Shown one piece after another: positions 1 through 5,633 of a stretch of DNA of 7,612 nucleotides; positions within the stretch are counted from its first letter, which is position 1; every line of letters begins with the position of its first letter. A model generated the notes under the pieces. The model made no database searches. It was not told the DNA's origin and worked only from the letters and a program-made list of their open reading frames with translations. Origin of the DNA: Gammaproteobacteria bacterium (GTDB taxonomy: Bacteria; Pseudomonadota; Gammaproteobacteria; Burkholderiales; Burkholderiaceae_C); NCBI GenBank assembly GCA_018903185.1, contig JAHIQV010000217.1:1-7612 (forward strand). Direction: 5' to 3'. Position numbers and translations under genes: made by a program.

Positions 1-374
1 AGCACCTGCTGGCGGCCACCTTCCGGGTCTACATGCTCGGCTTCCAGCCGGGTTTCCCGTACATGGGTGGCGTGCCGCCCGAGCTGCACATGCCTCGCCT
101 GCCGGCGCCGCGCCAGAAGGTGCCCGCGCAATCGCTGGCCGTGGCCGGCGAGATGTGCGCGGTCTATCCGTGGGAAAGTCCCGGCGGCTGGAACCTGCTG
201 GGCCGCACACCGGTGGTGCTGTTCGACCTGCGCCACGCCGAGCAGCCGGCCCTGCTCGCGGCCGGCGACGAGGTGCGGTGCCACGCCGTGGACCGTGCCA
301 CCCACGACCGACTGTCCGCCGAGATCGCTCGTGGGCTGCCACGCGCAACGTTTCTGAAGGCACCCGAGCGATGA
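1..374 (+). CDS. pxpB: 5-oxoprolinase subunit PxpB (3' part only)
   Basis: This is the C-terminal 123 residues of PxpB, a subunit of the PxpABC ATP-dependent 5-oxoprolinase that opens 5-oxo-L-proline to L-glutamate in the cytoplasm. The first complete codon is at position 3 and the frame is open to the window edge, so roughly the first 90-100 residues lie outside, judging from a usual length of about 220. The visible part carries family hallmarks: the GFQPGFPYMGG motif near positions 36-68, the basic/proline segment PRLPAPRQKVPA, and YPWESPGGWNLLGRTP near 165-215, all typical of the carboxyltransferase/allophanate-hydrolase-type domain (KipI/PxpB family). The stop overlaps the pxpC start as ATGA (371-374), which implies translational coupling. 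An internal ATG at 33 is not the real start, because conserved sequence precedes it. Confidence 0.93.
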   Translation, partial: HLLAATFRVYMLGFQPGFPYMGGVPPELHMPRLPAPRQKVPAQSLAVAGEMCAVYPWESPGGWNLLGRTPVVLFDLRHAEQPALLAAGDEVRCHAVDRATHDRLSAEIARGLPRATFLKAPER

Positions 375-1408
375 GCGGCCTGCTGGAAATCGTGCAACCC
401 GGCATCGGCACCACCGTGCAGGACCGCGGCCGCGCGGGCCACCGGCACCACGGCATGCCGCTCTCCGGCTGGCTCGACGGACCGCTGGCACGTGCCGCCA
501 ACGCCCTGCTCGGCAACCCGCCTGACGCCGCCGTGCTGGAACTGCGCGGCATGGGCACCGTGCTGCGCGTGAAGGCCGGGCCGGTGCGCGTGGCACTGGC
601 GGGCCGCATCGGTGGCACCTGCCAGCGCGGCGACGGCGGCCGCAGCGCCCTGCCCGCCTGGCACAGCGTCACGCTGCGCGAGGGCGACCAGTTGCTGCCC
701 GGCCCGGCCGAAAGCGGCTGTGCCTACCTGGCCGTGGCTGGCGGACTGCGCCTGGACCCACAGCTGGGCAGCCGCTCCAGCTACTGGCGTGCCGGGCTGG
801 ATGGCGTGCTGGGCCGTGCTTTCCAACCGGGCGATCAACTGCCCTGCGGCGCCTGGCTGCTCGCGGATCCCAGGGAGTGGCGCTGCCGTTCTCCGTGGAC
901 CACCAGCGAGGGCCCGGTGCGCGTGCTGCCCGGCCCGCAGCAGGATCATTTCACCGCCGACGCCATCGCGTTGTTCCTGAGCCAGGACTGGGAAGCCACC
1001 GCCGCGCAGGACCGCATGGGCCTGCGCTTCCAGGGCGAACCGCTGGCGCACGTCAACGCTGCGGCGGCGGACATCGTGTCCGACGGCGTCACGCCGGGCG
1101 CGATCCAGGTGCCAGCCAACGGACAACCCATCGTGCTGCTCGCCGACGGCCAGACCGTGGGCGGCTACCCCAAGATCGCCACCGTGATCAGCGCCGACCT
1201 GCCGCGGCTCGCGCACCTGAAGCCCGGCATCCGCGTGCGCTTTGAAGCCGTGAGCCACGAAGCGGCGCACCGCGCCTTGCTGGACGAACATCAACGCTGG
1301 CAACGCTGGCTCGCCTCGCGCGAGATCTATTTGCCACCGGGCACGGTGGACGAAGCCGCACTCTACGCATCCAATCTGATCGACGGCATGCAACGTGCCG
1401 ACCCCTGA
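371..1408 (+). CDS. pxpC: 5-oxoprolinase subunit PxpC
   Basis: This encodes a 345-residue PxpC (KipA/biotin-dependent carboxyltransferase-like domain), which works with PxpB and PxpA to hydrolyse 5-oxoproline at the cost of ATP. The N-terminus MSGLLEIVQPGIGTTVQDRGR is the normal family start and supports ATG 371. The open frame extends further upstream but only across pxpB in another frame. Other hallmarks are GMPLSGWLDGPLARAANALLGN near residues 29-50, AVAGG near 120, DRMGLRFQG from D214, SDGVTPGAIQVP from S237 and the G260 segment GQTVGGYPKIATV. Together these are diagnostic of PxpC/KipA and of the related domain in urea amidolyase. The gene length matches stand-alone PxpC. It is flanked by pxpB (4-nt overlap) and pxpA (13-nt gap) on the same strand. 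KipA is an alternative name from Bacillus, but the neighbouring pxpA favours the oxoprolinase role. Confidence 0.95.
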   Translation: MSGLLEIVQPGIGTTVQDRGRAGHRHHGMPLSGWLDGPLARAANALLGNPPDAAVLELRGMGTVLRVKAGPVRVALAGRIGGTCQRGDGGRSALPAWHSVTLREGDQLLPGPAESGCAYLAVAGGLRLDPQLGSRSSYWRAGLDGVLGRAFQPGDQLPCGAWLLADPREWRCRSPWTTSEGPVRVLPGPQQDHFTADAIALFLSQDWEATAAQDRMGLRFQGEPLAHVNAAAADIVSDGVTPGAIQVPANGQPIVLLADGQTVGGYPKIATVISADLPRLAHLKPGIRVRFEAVSHEAAHRALLDEHQRWQRWLASREIYLPPGTVDEAALYASNLIDGMQRADP

Positions 1409-1410
1409 CC

Positions 1411-1415
1411 AGGAG
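1411..1415 (+). promoter_or_regulatory. Shine-Dalgarno site of pxpA
   Basis: AGGAG lies 6 nt before ATG 1422 in the short pxpC-pxpA gap. It selects this ATG over the upstream in-frame GTG at 1395, which lies inside pxpC and has no comparable site. Confidence 0.8.
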
Positions 1416-1421
1416 CCCCTC

Positions 1422-2195
1422 ATGAACCCAACCAGCATCAACCTCAACGCCGACCTCGGCGAAAGCTTCGGCGCCTGGCGCATGGGCGACGACGCGGCGC
1501 TGCTGCGGGTGATTGGCAGCGCCAACATCGCCTGCGGATTTCACGCGGGCGACCCGGTGGTCATGCGCGACACCGTGCGCCTGGCGCTGGCCAACGGCGT
1601 GAGCCTGGGCGCGCACCCGGCGTTCCCGGACCTGCAGGGTTTCGGCCGCCGCGCCATGCAGCTGTCGGTTAAGGAGCTGGAAGCCACCATCCTCTACCAG
1701 GTGGGCGCGCTGCAGGCCATGGCCGCGGCCGAAGGCGGCCGTGTCACGCACGTCAAGCCGCACGGCGCGCTCAACAACATCGCCTGCGCCGACGCCAACG
1801 TGGCCGCCACCGTGGCACGCGCCGTGCGCGCACTGGACCGCGAGCTCATCCTGCTCGCGCCCGCCCTCTCGGCGCTGGAAGCGGCCGGCGAGGCGGCGGG
1901 CCTGCGCGTGGGCCGGGAGGTGTTTGCCGACCGGACCTACCAACAAGACGGCCAGCTCACACCCCGCTCACAGCCCGGCGCCGTGCTGCACGACGCCCCC
2001 GCCTGCGTGCAGCACGTGCTGCGCATGCTCGACGCGCAAGGCATCGTCACCGCCGACGGCCAGCGCCTGCCCACCCCCATTCACAGCATCTGCGTGCACG
2101 GCGACGGGCCCGACGCTGTGGCCTCGGCGCAGCAGATCCGCCTCGCGCTGGAGAAGGCGGGATTTCAGCTCGCCCCGCTGACCGCGCTGGTCTGA
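1422..2195 (+). CDS. pxpA: 5-oxoprolinase subunit PxpA (LamB/YcsF family)
   Basis: This encodes a 257-residue PxpA, the LamB/YcsF-family subunit of the PxpABC 5-oxoprolinase. It is cytoplasmic and takes part in removing pyroglutamate, a spontaneous damage product of glutamine and glutamate. Family motifs are in order: INLNADLGESFG (residues 6-17), SANIACGFHAGDP (33-45), LGAHPAFPDLQGFGRR around H65, THVKPHGALNN around K112-H114, FADRTYQQDGQL near 168-179, and the C-terminal VHGDGP around H226-D228. The conserved Asp and His residues of the polysaccharide-deacetylase-like barrel are all present. The start at 1422 fits the usual N-terminus and has a good Shine-Dalgarno site. Length is close to the E. 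coli protein (about 244). The gene ends the pxpBCA run; the sequence after its stop is a palindromic repeat rather than another gene. Confidence 0.96.
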   Translation: MNPTSINLNADLGESFGAWRMGDDAALLRVIGSANIACGFHAGDPVVMRDTVRLALANGVSLGAHPAFPDLQGFGRRAMQLSVKELEATILYQVGALQAMAAAEGGRVTHVKPHGALNNIACADANVAATVARAVRALDRELILLAPALSALEAAGEAAGLRVGREVFADRTYQQDGQLTPRSQPGAVLHDAPACVQHVLRMLDAQGIVTADGQRLPTPIHSICVHGDGPDAVASAQQIRLALEKAGFQLAPLTALV

Positions 2196-2227
2196 GAGGC
2201 TGAGAGTCTTTCGTCCGTGTCCGCCTT

Positions 2228-2322
2228 GCACGCCAAAACGGCCCAGCTCGTCGTTGCAAATGCTCGCCGTAGCCCGGGCTACGGCTGTGCTTTGCGCCTA
2301 GATCCGGGCCGTTCTGGCGCGC
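2228..2322. repeat. Large imperfect palindrome, intergenic repeat
   Basis: This dyad is centred between 2275 and 2276. Its core at 2266-2285 is a perfect 20-bp palindrome (GCCGTAGCCC and its complement). Further out, GCAAA at 2256-2260 pairs exactly with TTTGC at 2291-2295. The outer arms 2228-2249 and 2301-2322 match at 18 of 22 positions with a one-base offset. The whole 95 bp could extrude as a cruciform or fold as one long RNA hairpin. It contains no credible ORF and no following T-run, so it is not a standard terminator, although it may still end or stabilise the pxpBCA transcript. The design resembles dispersed intergenic palindromic repeats; copy number cannot be judged from this window. 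Confidence 0.75.
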
Positions 2323-2399
2323 CTTTCAGGCCCGGCCAAAAAACGCTCGGCCTCTGAACCCCGGGGTTGGGCTGGGTATCATCAAAGCCCCTCACCCAA

Positions 2400-2423
2400 C
2401 CCTCTCCCGCTGCCGGGAGGGGG
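2400..2423. repeat. C-rich/G-rich hairpin upstream of rdgC
   Basis: A 10-bp stem (2400-2409 with 2414-2423, one G-U pair in RNA) encloses the loop CTGC. It is preceded by CCCCTCACCCAA (2388-2399), giving a CCCTCACCCAACCCTCTCCC-type string like those often seen as dispersed repeats in proteobacterial intergenic DNA. There is no T-tract after it. A TATCAT hexamer at 2377-2382 could serve as a -10 for rdgC, but no convincing -35 accompanies it. Confidence 0.55.
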
Positions 2424-2452
2424 CGCCGGTCCACAACGCACCGGCACAACCC

Positions 2453-2457
2453 AAGGA
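2453..2457 (+). promoter_or_regulatory. Shine-Dalgarno site of rdgC
   Basis: AAGGA lies 5 nt before GTG 2463. It fixes a GTG start for rdgC at the point where family similarity begins (FKNVTIYR), rather than any of the in-frame codons further up, which run through the intergenic repeats. Confidence 0.75.
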
Positions 2458-2462
2458 ATTCC

Positions 2463-3470
2463 GTGTTCAAGAATGTAACGATCTACCGCATCGCGCCCGG
2501 CTGGACGGCGACGCTGGAGTCGATGGAAGCCGCGCTCGACGCGGCCCGTTTTGTGCCCTGTGGTGCCACGCAGGACAAGGCCGTGGGCTGGGTCGAGCCG
2601 CGCGGCGAGGCGCACGGCCCGCTGGTCGAGTCCGTGGCCGGCCAGCGCATCCTCAAGCTGATGATCGAGAGCAAGGCCGTGCCCGGCTCGGTCGTGCGCG
2701 AGAAGGCGGACGAAGAAGCCGAACACATCGAAGCCACCACCGGACGCAAGCCCGGCAAGAAGCAGATGAAAGAGCTGCGCGAAGACGCGCTGCTGTCCCT
2801 GCTGCCCCAGGCCTTTCCGCGCCGCATGGGCGTGTGGGTCTGGATCGACCTGGCCAACGGCCTGCTGGTCACCGACGCCAGCAGCCAGGGCAAGCTCGAC
2901 GAGCTGGTGACCGCCCTGGTCAACGTCTTCAACGACCTGTCCCTCACCCTGCTGCAGACCGCGATCACGCCACAGACCGCGATGACCTCGTGGCTCTCGG
3001 CCCCGGTGTCCGACGAAGACGAAGGCGGCGCACCGGGTGGCTTCTCGGTCGAGCGCGAGTGCGAACTGAAATCGGGCGACGAAGAGAAGTCGGTCGTGAA
3101 GTTCACCCGCCACAACCTCGCCACCGACGAGGTGCGCAAGCACATCACCGAGGGCAAGCTGCCCACGCGCCTGGCCATGAGCTGGGAAGGCCGCATCGGC
3201 TTCGTGCTCACCGAGTCCATGCAGCTCAAGAAACTCGCGTTCCTCGAAGGCGTGTTCGACGACCGCGCCGCCGACGGCGAAAGCGGCTTCGACACCGACG
3301 TGGCACTGAGCACCGGCGAGCTGAACAAGCTGATCCCGGAACTCATCGAAGCCCTGGGCGGCGAGATCGTGCCCGGCATGGCGCTGCCCGATGCGCCAAC
3401 AGCCGCGCCGGCCAAACCCAAACAGGAAGCCGTCACCGCCGTGGGCGACGACGAAGACCCACCGTTTTGA
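2463..3470 (+). CDS. rdgC: Recombination-associated protein RdgC
   Basis: This encodes a 335-residue RdgC, a nucleoid-associated protein that binds double-stranded DNA as a ring-shaped dimer and restrains RecA-driven recombination (known for E. coli and Neisseria). The start codon is GTG, followed directly by the family N-terminus FKNVTIYRI. Further family-like segments are FVPCGATQDKAVGWVEPRG (about 33-51), the charged stretch KADEEAEHIEATTGRKPGKKQMKELREDALLSLLPQAFPRR (about 80-120), WVWIDLANGLLVTDASSQGKLDEL (about 124-147) and the LATDEVRKHITEGKLPTRLAMSWEGRIGFVLTE block (about 219-251). It is longer than the E. coli protein (303) because of a low-complexity Ala/Pro/Lys C-terminal tail of about 30 residues. 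That tail ends Gly-Asp-Asp-Glu-Asp-Pro-Pro-Phe, strongly resembling the SSB C-terminal tip. crcB follows after 14 nt and is probably cotranscribed. Identification is firm; the function of the tail is inference. Confidence 0.95.
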   Translation: MFKNVTIYRIAPGWTATLESMEAALDAARFVPCGATQDKAVGWVEPRGEAHGPLVESVAGQRILKLMIESKAVPGSVVREKADEEAEHIEATTGRKPGKKQMKELREDALLSLLPQAFPRRMGVWVWIDLANGLLVTDASSQGKLDELVTALVNVFNDLSLTLLQTAITPQTAMTSWLSAPVSDEDEGGAPGGFSVERECELKSGDEEKSVVKFTRHNLATDEVRKHITEGKLPTRLAMSWEGRIGFVLTESMQLKKLAFLEGVFDDRAADGESGFDTDVALSTGELNKLIPELIEALGGEIVPGMALPDAPTAAPAKPKQEAVTAVGDDEDPPF

Positions 3471-3484
3471 TCCCCCACTGAGCC

Positions 3485-3868
3485 ATGCTGCAAGTGATCG
3501 CCATCAGCCTCGGTGCCAGCATCGGCGCGCTCTCGCGCTGGCAGCTCAGCCTGTGGCTCAACCAGGGCCACGCGGTGTTGCCCTGGGGCACGCTCACGGC
3601 GAACTGGACCGGGGCCTGGCTGGTGGGCGTGGCGGTGGTGTTCTTCCAGAGCCAGACGCAGCTCGACCCGGCCTGGCGGCTCGCCATCGTGACCGGGTTT
3701 CTGGGCGCGTTGACCACGTTTTCCACCTTCTCGGTGGAGGTGGTGAGCATGCTGCAACACGGCCGCTGGCTGCTGGCCACCGGTACCGCGGGCCTGCACC
3801 TGTTCGGCTCGCTGCTGCTCACCGTGCTCGGCATGAAGATGGCGGGCTGGTGGTGGGCCCCGGCCTGA
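3485..3868 (+). CDS. crcB: Fluoride efflux channel CrcB (Fluc)
   Basis: This encodes a 127-residue inner-membrane protein of the CrcB/Fluc family, dual-topology dimeric channels that let fluoride leave the cell. Four hydrophobic segments are visible, roughly residues 2-24, 34-54, 64-88 and 97-122. The signature residues are present: GASIGALSRW (10-19), GTLTANWTG (35-43) with pore-lining Asn40, and GFLGALTTFSTFSVE (71-85) containing the TM3 break and the Phe79/Phe82 pair of the 'Phe box'. Length is typical. The start at 3485 is the first Met and gives the expected N-terminus; the Shine-Dalgarno site is weak. The gene lies 14 nt behind rdgC, so it has no room for its own fluoride riboswitch and is probably read from the rdgC transcript. 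Confidence 0.95.
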   Translation: MLQVIAISLGASIGALSRWQLSLWLNQGHAVLPWGTLTANWTGAWLVGVAVVFFQSQTQLDPAWRLAIVTGFLGALTTFSTFSVEVVSMLQHGRWLLATGTAGLHLFGSLLLTVLGMKMAGWWWAPA

Positions 3869-3913
3869 CCCCGACCCGTTGAAAACCCGAGCGGCCACGC
3901 CCGCCAGGCCTGG

Positions 3914-3927
3914 GTGCGCTATCGCAC
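3914..3927. promoter_or_regulatory. Short dyad GTGCG-N4-CGCAC, possible operator
   Basis: A perfect 5-bp inverted repeat with a 4-bp spacer lies in the 120-bp gap between crcB and the flavoprotein gene, 61 bp before its ATG. The position suits a repressor or activator site, but no regulator gene is nearby and such a short GC-rich dyad can arise by chance. No clear -35/-10 pair is visible in this gap. Confidence 0.2.
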
Positions 3928-3988
3928 AGACGCCCCCGCGCCATGCGCCCAGATTGGACTCCCCACAAGTTACAGCCGGGGGTTGACC

Positions 3989-5059
3989 ATGATTTGGATT
4001 CGCAAGGGGCAGGCGCCCGCCTCCTTGGCACGGGCGCAGTTCGCGGAGCGCTTCCGGGCCTCGTTCATGGACCCGGCCTTCCGTGCCGAGGATTCGTCCA
4101 TCGACCGGCTGGAAGCCATCGCCTGGGCCGCCTTCAGCGAAGGCCGCAAAGCACCCTCGACGCACCAGGCCGGCAATGGCTACGCGGACCCGGACTACCA
4201 GCTGTCCGACGAATGGGTGGCCACCAAAGAGCGGCTGGATGCCGCCCAATTGCAGTGGGCCGACCCGGCCACGCCTTCGCGCGTGCTGCTGGTCTGCGGC
4301 TCGGCGCGCAACGACGGCACCTGCCCGGGTGAAATCTCCAAGAGCTTTCGACTGGTGGAAACGGCCCGCGAGGTGCTGGAGCCGCTGGGCATGCAGACCG
4401 ACCTGCTGGACCTGAGCCTGCTCACCTCCGAATACGGCCTGAACATCCACCCCTGCAAGGGCTGTTTGTCCACCGCCATGCCGCTGTGCCACTGGCCCTG
4501 CAGCTGCTACCCCAACCACGCGCTGAACCAGACCAGCGACTGGATGGCCGAGATCTACGAGCGCTGGACCTCGGCCCACGCGGTGCTCATCGTCACCCCG
4601 GTCTACTGGTACCAGAGTCCGAGTCCGCTCAAGCTGATGATGGACCGCATGGTGTGTGCCGATGGCGGCAACCCCGACCCCACCACCACCGCAGGCAAAA
4701 ACGCCGCCAAGGCCAAAGCCCTGGAGATGGCCGGCTGGAGCTACCCACAACACCTGGCCGGCCGTGCCTACGGCGTGCTGGTGCACGGCGACGTGGCCGG
4801 CATTGAAGGCGCCCGGCGATCCTTGTGTGACTGGCTGGACTGGATGGGGTTCATCGACGCTGGCGTGATGGCCCGGCTGGACCGCTACATCGGCTACTAC
4901 GAACCCTATGCCAACAGCCACGAAGCCCTGGACCGGGACGAGGACCTCCATGAAGAAACCCGCAACGTGGCGCGTGCGGTGGCCAAGGCAGTGGTCGAAC
5001 TGCGCGCCGGCCGGCTGCAGACCGCACAGCCCCACCTGAAACGTCCCCGGCCCAAGTAG
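3989..5059 (+). CDS. Flavodoxin-fold NAD(P)H-dependent oxidoreductase, Cys-rich
   Basis: This encodes a 356-residue protein with an N-terminal region of about 98 residues followed by a flavodoxin-like (NADPH-dependent FMN reductase type) domain. The domain opens with strand VLLVCGSARND (99-109), a GSxR-type flavin phosphate loop. It continues to DLLDLSLL (about 137-144) and then CKGC (156-159). The segment VLIVTPVYWYQSPSPLKLMMDRMVC (about 197-221) is the usual PVYW flavin-contact motif. Between these lie five cysteines (156, 159, 167, 171, 173), at the place where iron-sulfur flavoproteins carry their compact Cys motif. The N-terminal region reads like that of related proteobacterial 'flavodoxin family' proteins (APSTHQAGNGYADPDYQLSDEW). 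No membrane segment or export signal is visible, so it is probably cytoplasmic. Substrate is unknown. The ATG at 3989 is chosen over the upstream GTG at 3914 because the extra 25 residues look non-coding; its Shine-Dalgarno site (GCCGGGGG) is poor, so the exact start is uncertain. Confidence 0.8.
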   Translation: MIWIRKGQAPASLARAQFAERFRASFMDPAFRAEDSSIDRLEAIAWAAFSEGRKAPSTHQAGNGYADPDYQLSDEWVATKERLDAAQLQWADPATPSRVLLVCGSARNDGTCPGEISKSFRLVETAREVLEPLGMQTDLLDLSLLTSEYGLNIHPCKGCLSTAMPLCHWPCSCYPNHALNQTSDWMAEIYERWTSAHAVLIVTPVYWYQSPSPLKLMMDRMVCADGGNPDPTTTAGKNAAKAKALEMAGWSYPQHLAGRAYGVLVHGDVAGIEGARRSLCDWLDWMGFIDAGVMARLDRYIGYYEPYANSHEALDRDEDLHEETRNVARAVAKAVVELRAGRLQTAQPHLKRPRPK

Positions 5060-5189
5060 CGCAGAGGGCCGTGGCCCACACCCCGCCGGCTGCCACCGCA
5101 GCAGCCAGTCGACCGCGCTCTGCGCGCCGACGCCGGTCCTGACAACCTCACGCAACCACCCCGCGCGGGCGACCACGGGACAGCATTCA

Positions 5190-5203
5190 TTGATCCAGAT
5201 CAA
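5190..5203. promoter_or_regulatory. FNR/ANR-type binding site
   Basis: TTGATCCAGATCAA is a perfect match to the FNR consensus TTGAT-N4-ATCAA. Its centre (5196.5) is about 41.5 bp before a start point near 5238, the class II activator position. It is 53 bp upstream of the first codon of the small gene that overlaps nosZ. This predicts activation of the small gene and nosZ under low oxygen by an FNR/ANR-family regulator. A Dnr/NNR-type nitric oxide sensor, which uses nearly the same site, is an alternative. Confidence 0.9.
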
Positions 5204-5226
5204 ACGTTCTTAAATATGCATTTCAT

Positions 5227-5232
5227 TTGAAT
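5227..5232 (+). promoter_or_regulatory. Possible -10 element of the nos promoter
   Basis: TTGAAT matches 4 of 6 positions of TATAAT. It sits where a class II FNR-dependent promoter needs it, giving a start point near 5238-5239. The surrounding 5204-5250 region is the only AT-rich patch in the intergenic space. No good -35 is present, as expected for an activator-dependent promoter. Confidence 0.4.
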
Positions 5233-5237
5233 GATAT

Positions 5238-5252
5238 CGGACTTATAGTCCG
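5238..5252 (+). promoter_or_regulatory. Hairpin at the predicted transcript 5' end
   Basis: CGGACT-TAT-AGTCCG is a perfect 6-bp stem with a 3-nt loop that ends 3 nt before ATG 5256. With the predicted start point near 5238 it would be the extreme 5' end of the mRNA and would occupy the place where a ribosome-binding site should be. It might stabilise the transcript, control initiation, or be a DNA operator dyad. It is a direct sequence observation; its role is unknown. Confidence 0.5.
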
Positions 5253-5255
5253 CGC

Positions 5256-5633
5256 ATGTCCAGTTTTCAGCACCCCCAACGAGCCCGCCAGCGCTGGGTC
5301 TTGTTGTGCCTGCTGCTCTGCTGGGGCATCGTTTTTGCATCACCGCTGTTGACCCACCGCGGCATGACGGAGGTTTGCAGCGGCAGTGGCGTCAAGTGGG
5401 TCGATGCCGACGACAGCCCGGACTCGGTGCCTGTCCCGACGCTGGATTGCGCCCTGTGCCTGCCGCCGTTCCTGCCCACGCCAACGGCACACCCATCGTT
5501 CACCGAACGGCACACCCACCACACGCTGACGGCGTGTGCCGAGCGTCGTGCGCACACCTCTCCCGCGGCCATGCCACCTCCCGCGCGTGGCCCACCCCTT
5601 TTCCAAACCCAAACCCAAAAGGTTCACACATGA
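5256..5633 (+). CDS. Small exported Cys/His-rich protein, DUF2946-like
   Basis: This encodes a 125-residue protein with a basic N-terminus (RARQRW, residues 9-14) and a hydrophobic segment 15-32, which serves as a signal peptide or membrane anchor. It is followed by MTEVCSGSGVKWVD (37-50) and LDCALCLPPFLP (63-74). The pattern of EVC, then G-x-x-W, then a C-x-x-C pair resembles the DUF2946 family of small exported proteins, which I associate with copper-related loci. The second half has His79, His86, His88, His89, Cys94 and His100, so it has several possible metal ligands. No Shine-Dalgarno sequence precedes ATG 5256; the start is supported by the signal-like segment. The stop overlaps the nosZ start as ATGA (5630-5633), implying translational coupling. 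It is the first gene after the FNR box. A role in copper supply to NosZ is inference from position and residues only. Confidence 0.7.
   Translation: MSSFQHPQRARQRWVLLCLLLCWGIVFASPLLTHRGMTEVCSGSGVKWVDADDSPDSVPVPTLDCALCLPPFLPTPTAHPSFTERHTHHTLTACAERRAHTSPAAMPPPARGPPLFQTQTQKVHT
5617..5622 (+). promoter_or_regulatory. Shine-Dalgarno site of nosZ
   Basis: AAAAGG lies 7 nt before ATG 5630 and inside the end of the preceding small gene. It supports this ATG, which begins the Tat signal peptide, over the longer open frame that runs upstream from 5306. Confidence 0.65.

Noticed and set aside
1395..1421. Longer pxpA from GTG 1395
   Set aside because: It would overlap the end of pxpC, lacks a Shine-Dalgarno site and adds residues not expected in the family. 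ATG 1422 has AGGAG at the right distance.
164..1528. 454-codon open frame on the - strand
   Set aside because: It is antisense to pxpB/pxpC/pxpA, with composition typical of a mirror frame and no recognisable motif.
2367..2462. N-terminal extension of RdgC upstream of GTG 2463
   Set aside because: The frame is open but crosses the C-rich hairpin repeat and reads as low-complexity Pro/Arg/Ser. Family similarity starts exactly at GTG-FKN.
3471..3484. Fluoride riboswitch before crcB
   Set aside because: Only 14 nt separate rdgC and crcB, which is too short for the aptamer, and no matching fold was seen before rdgC.
5066..5077. GGGCC-GT-GGCCC as a terminator after the flavoprotein gene
   Set aside because: The stem is 5 bp with a 2-nt loop and no T-run follows. 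Such dyads are common by chance at this GC content.
2483..5203. 906-codon open frame on the - strand
   Set aside because: It runs antisense through rdgC, crcB and the flavoprotein gene, all of which have clear family motifs. Its translation is low-complexity Gly/Ala/Val/His/Arg without recognisable domains. Long antisense frames are expected in DNA this rich in GC.
5227..5240. Second FNR-like site TTGAATGATATCGG
   Set aside because: It matches only 7 of 10 specified bases and would overlap the predicted -10 and start point. It is more likely part of the AT-rich promoter than a real box.
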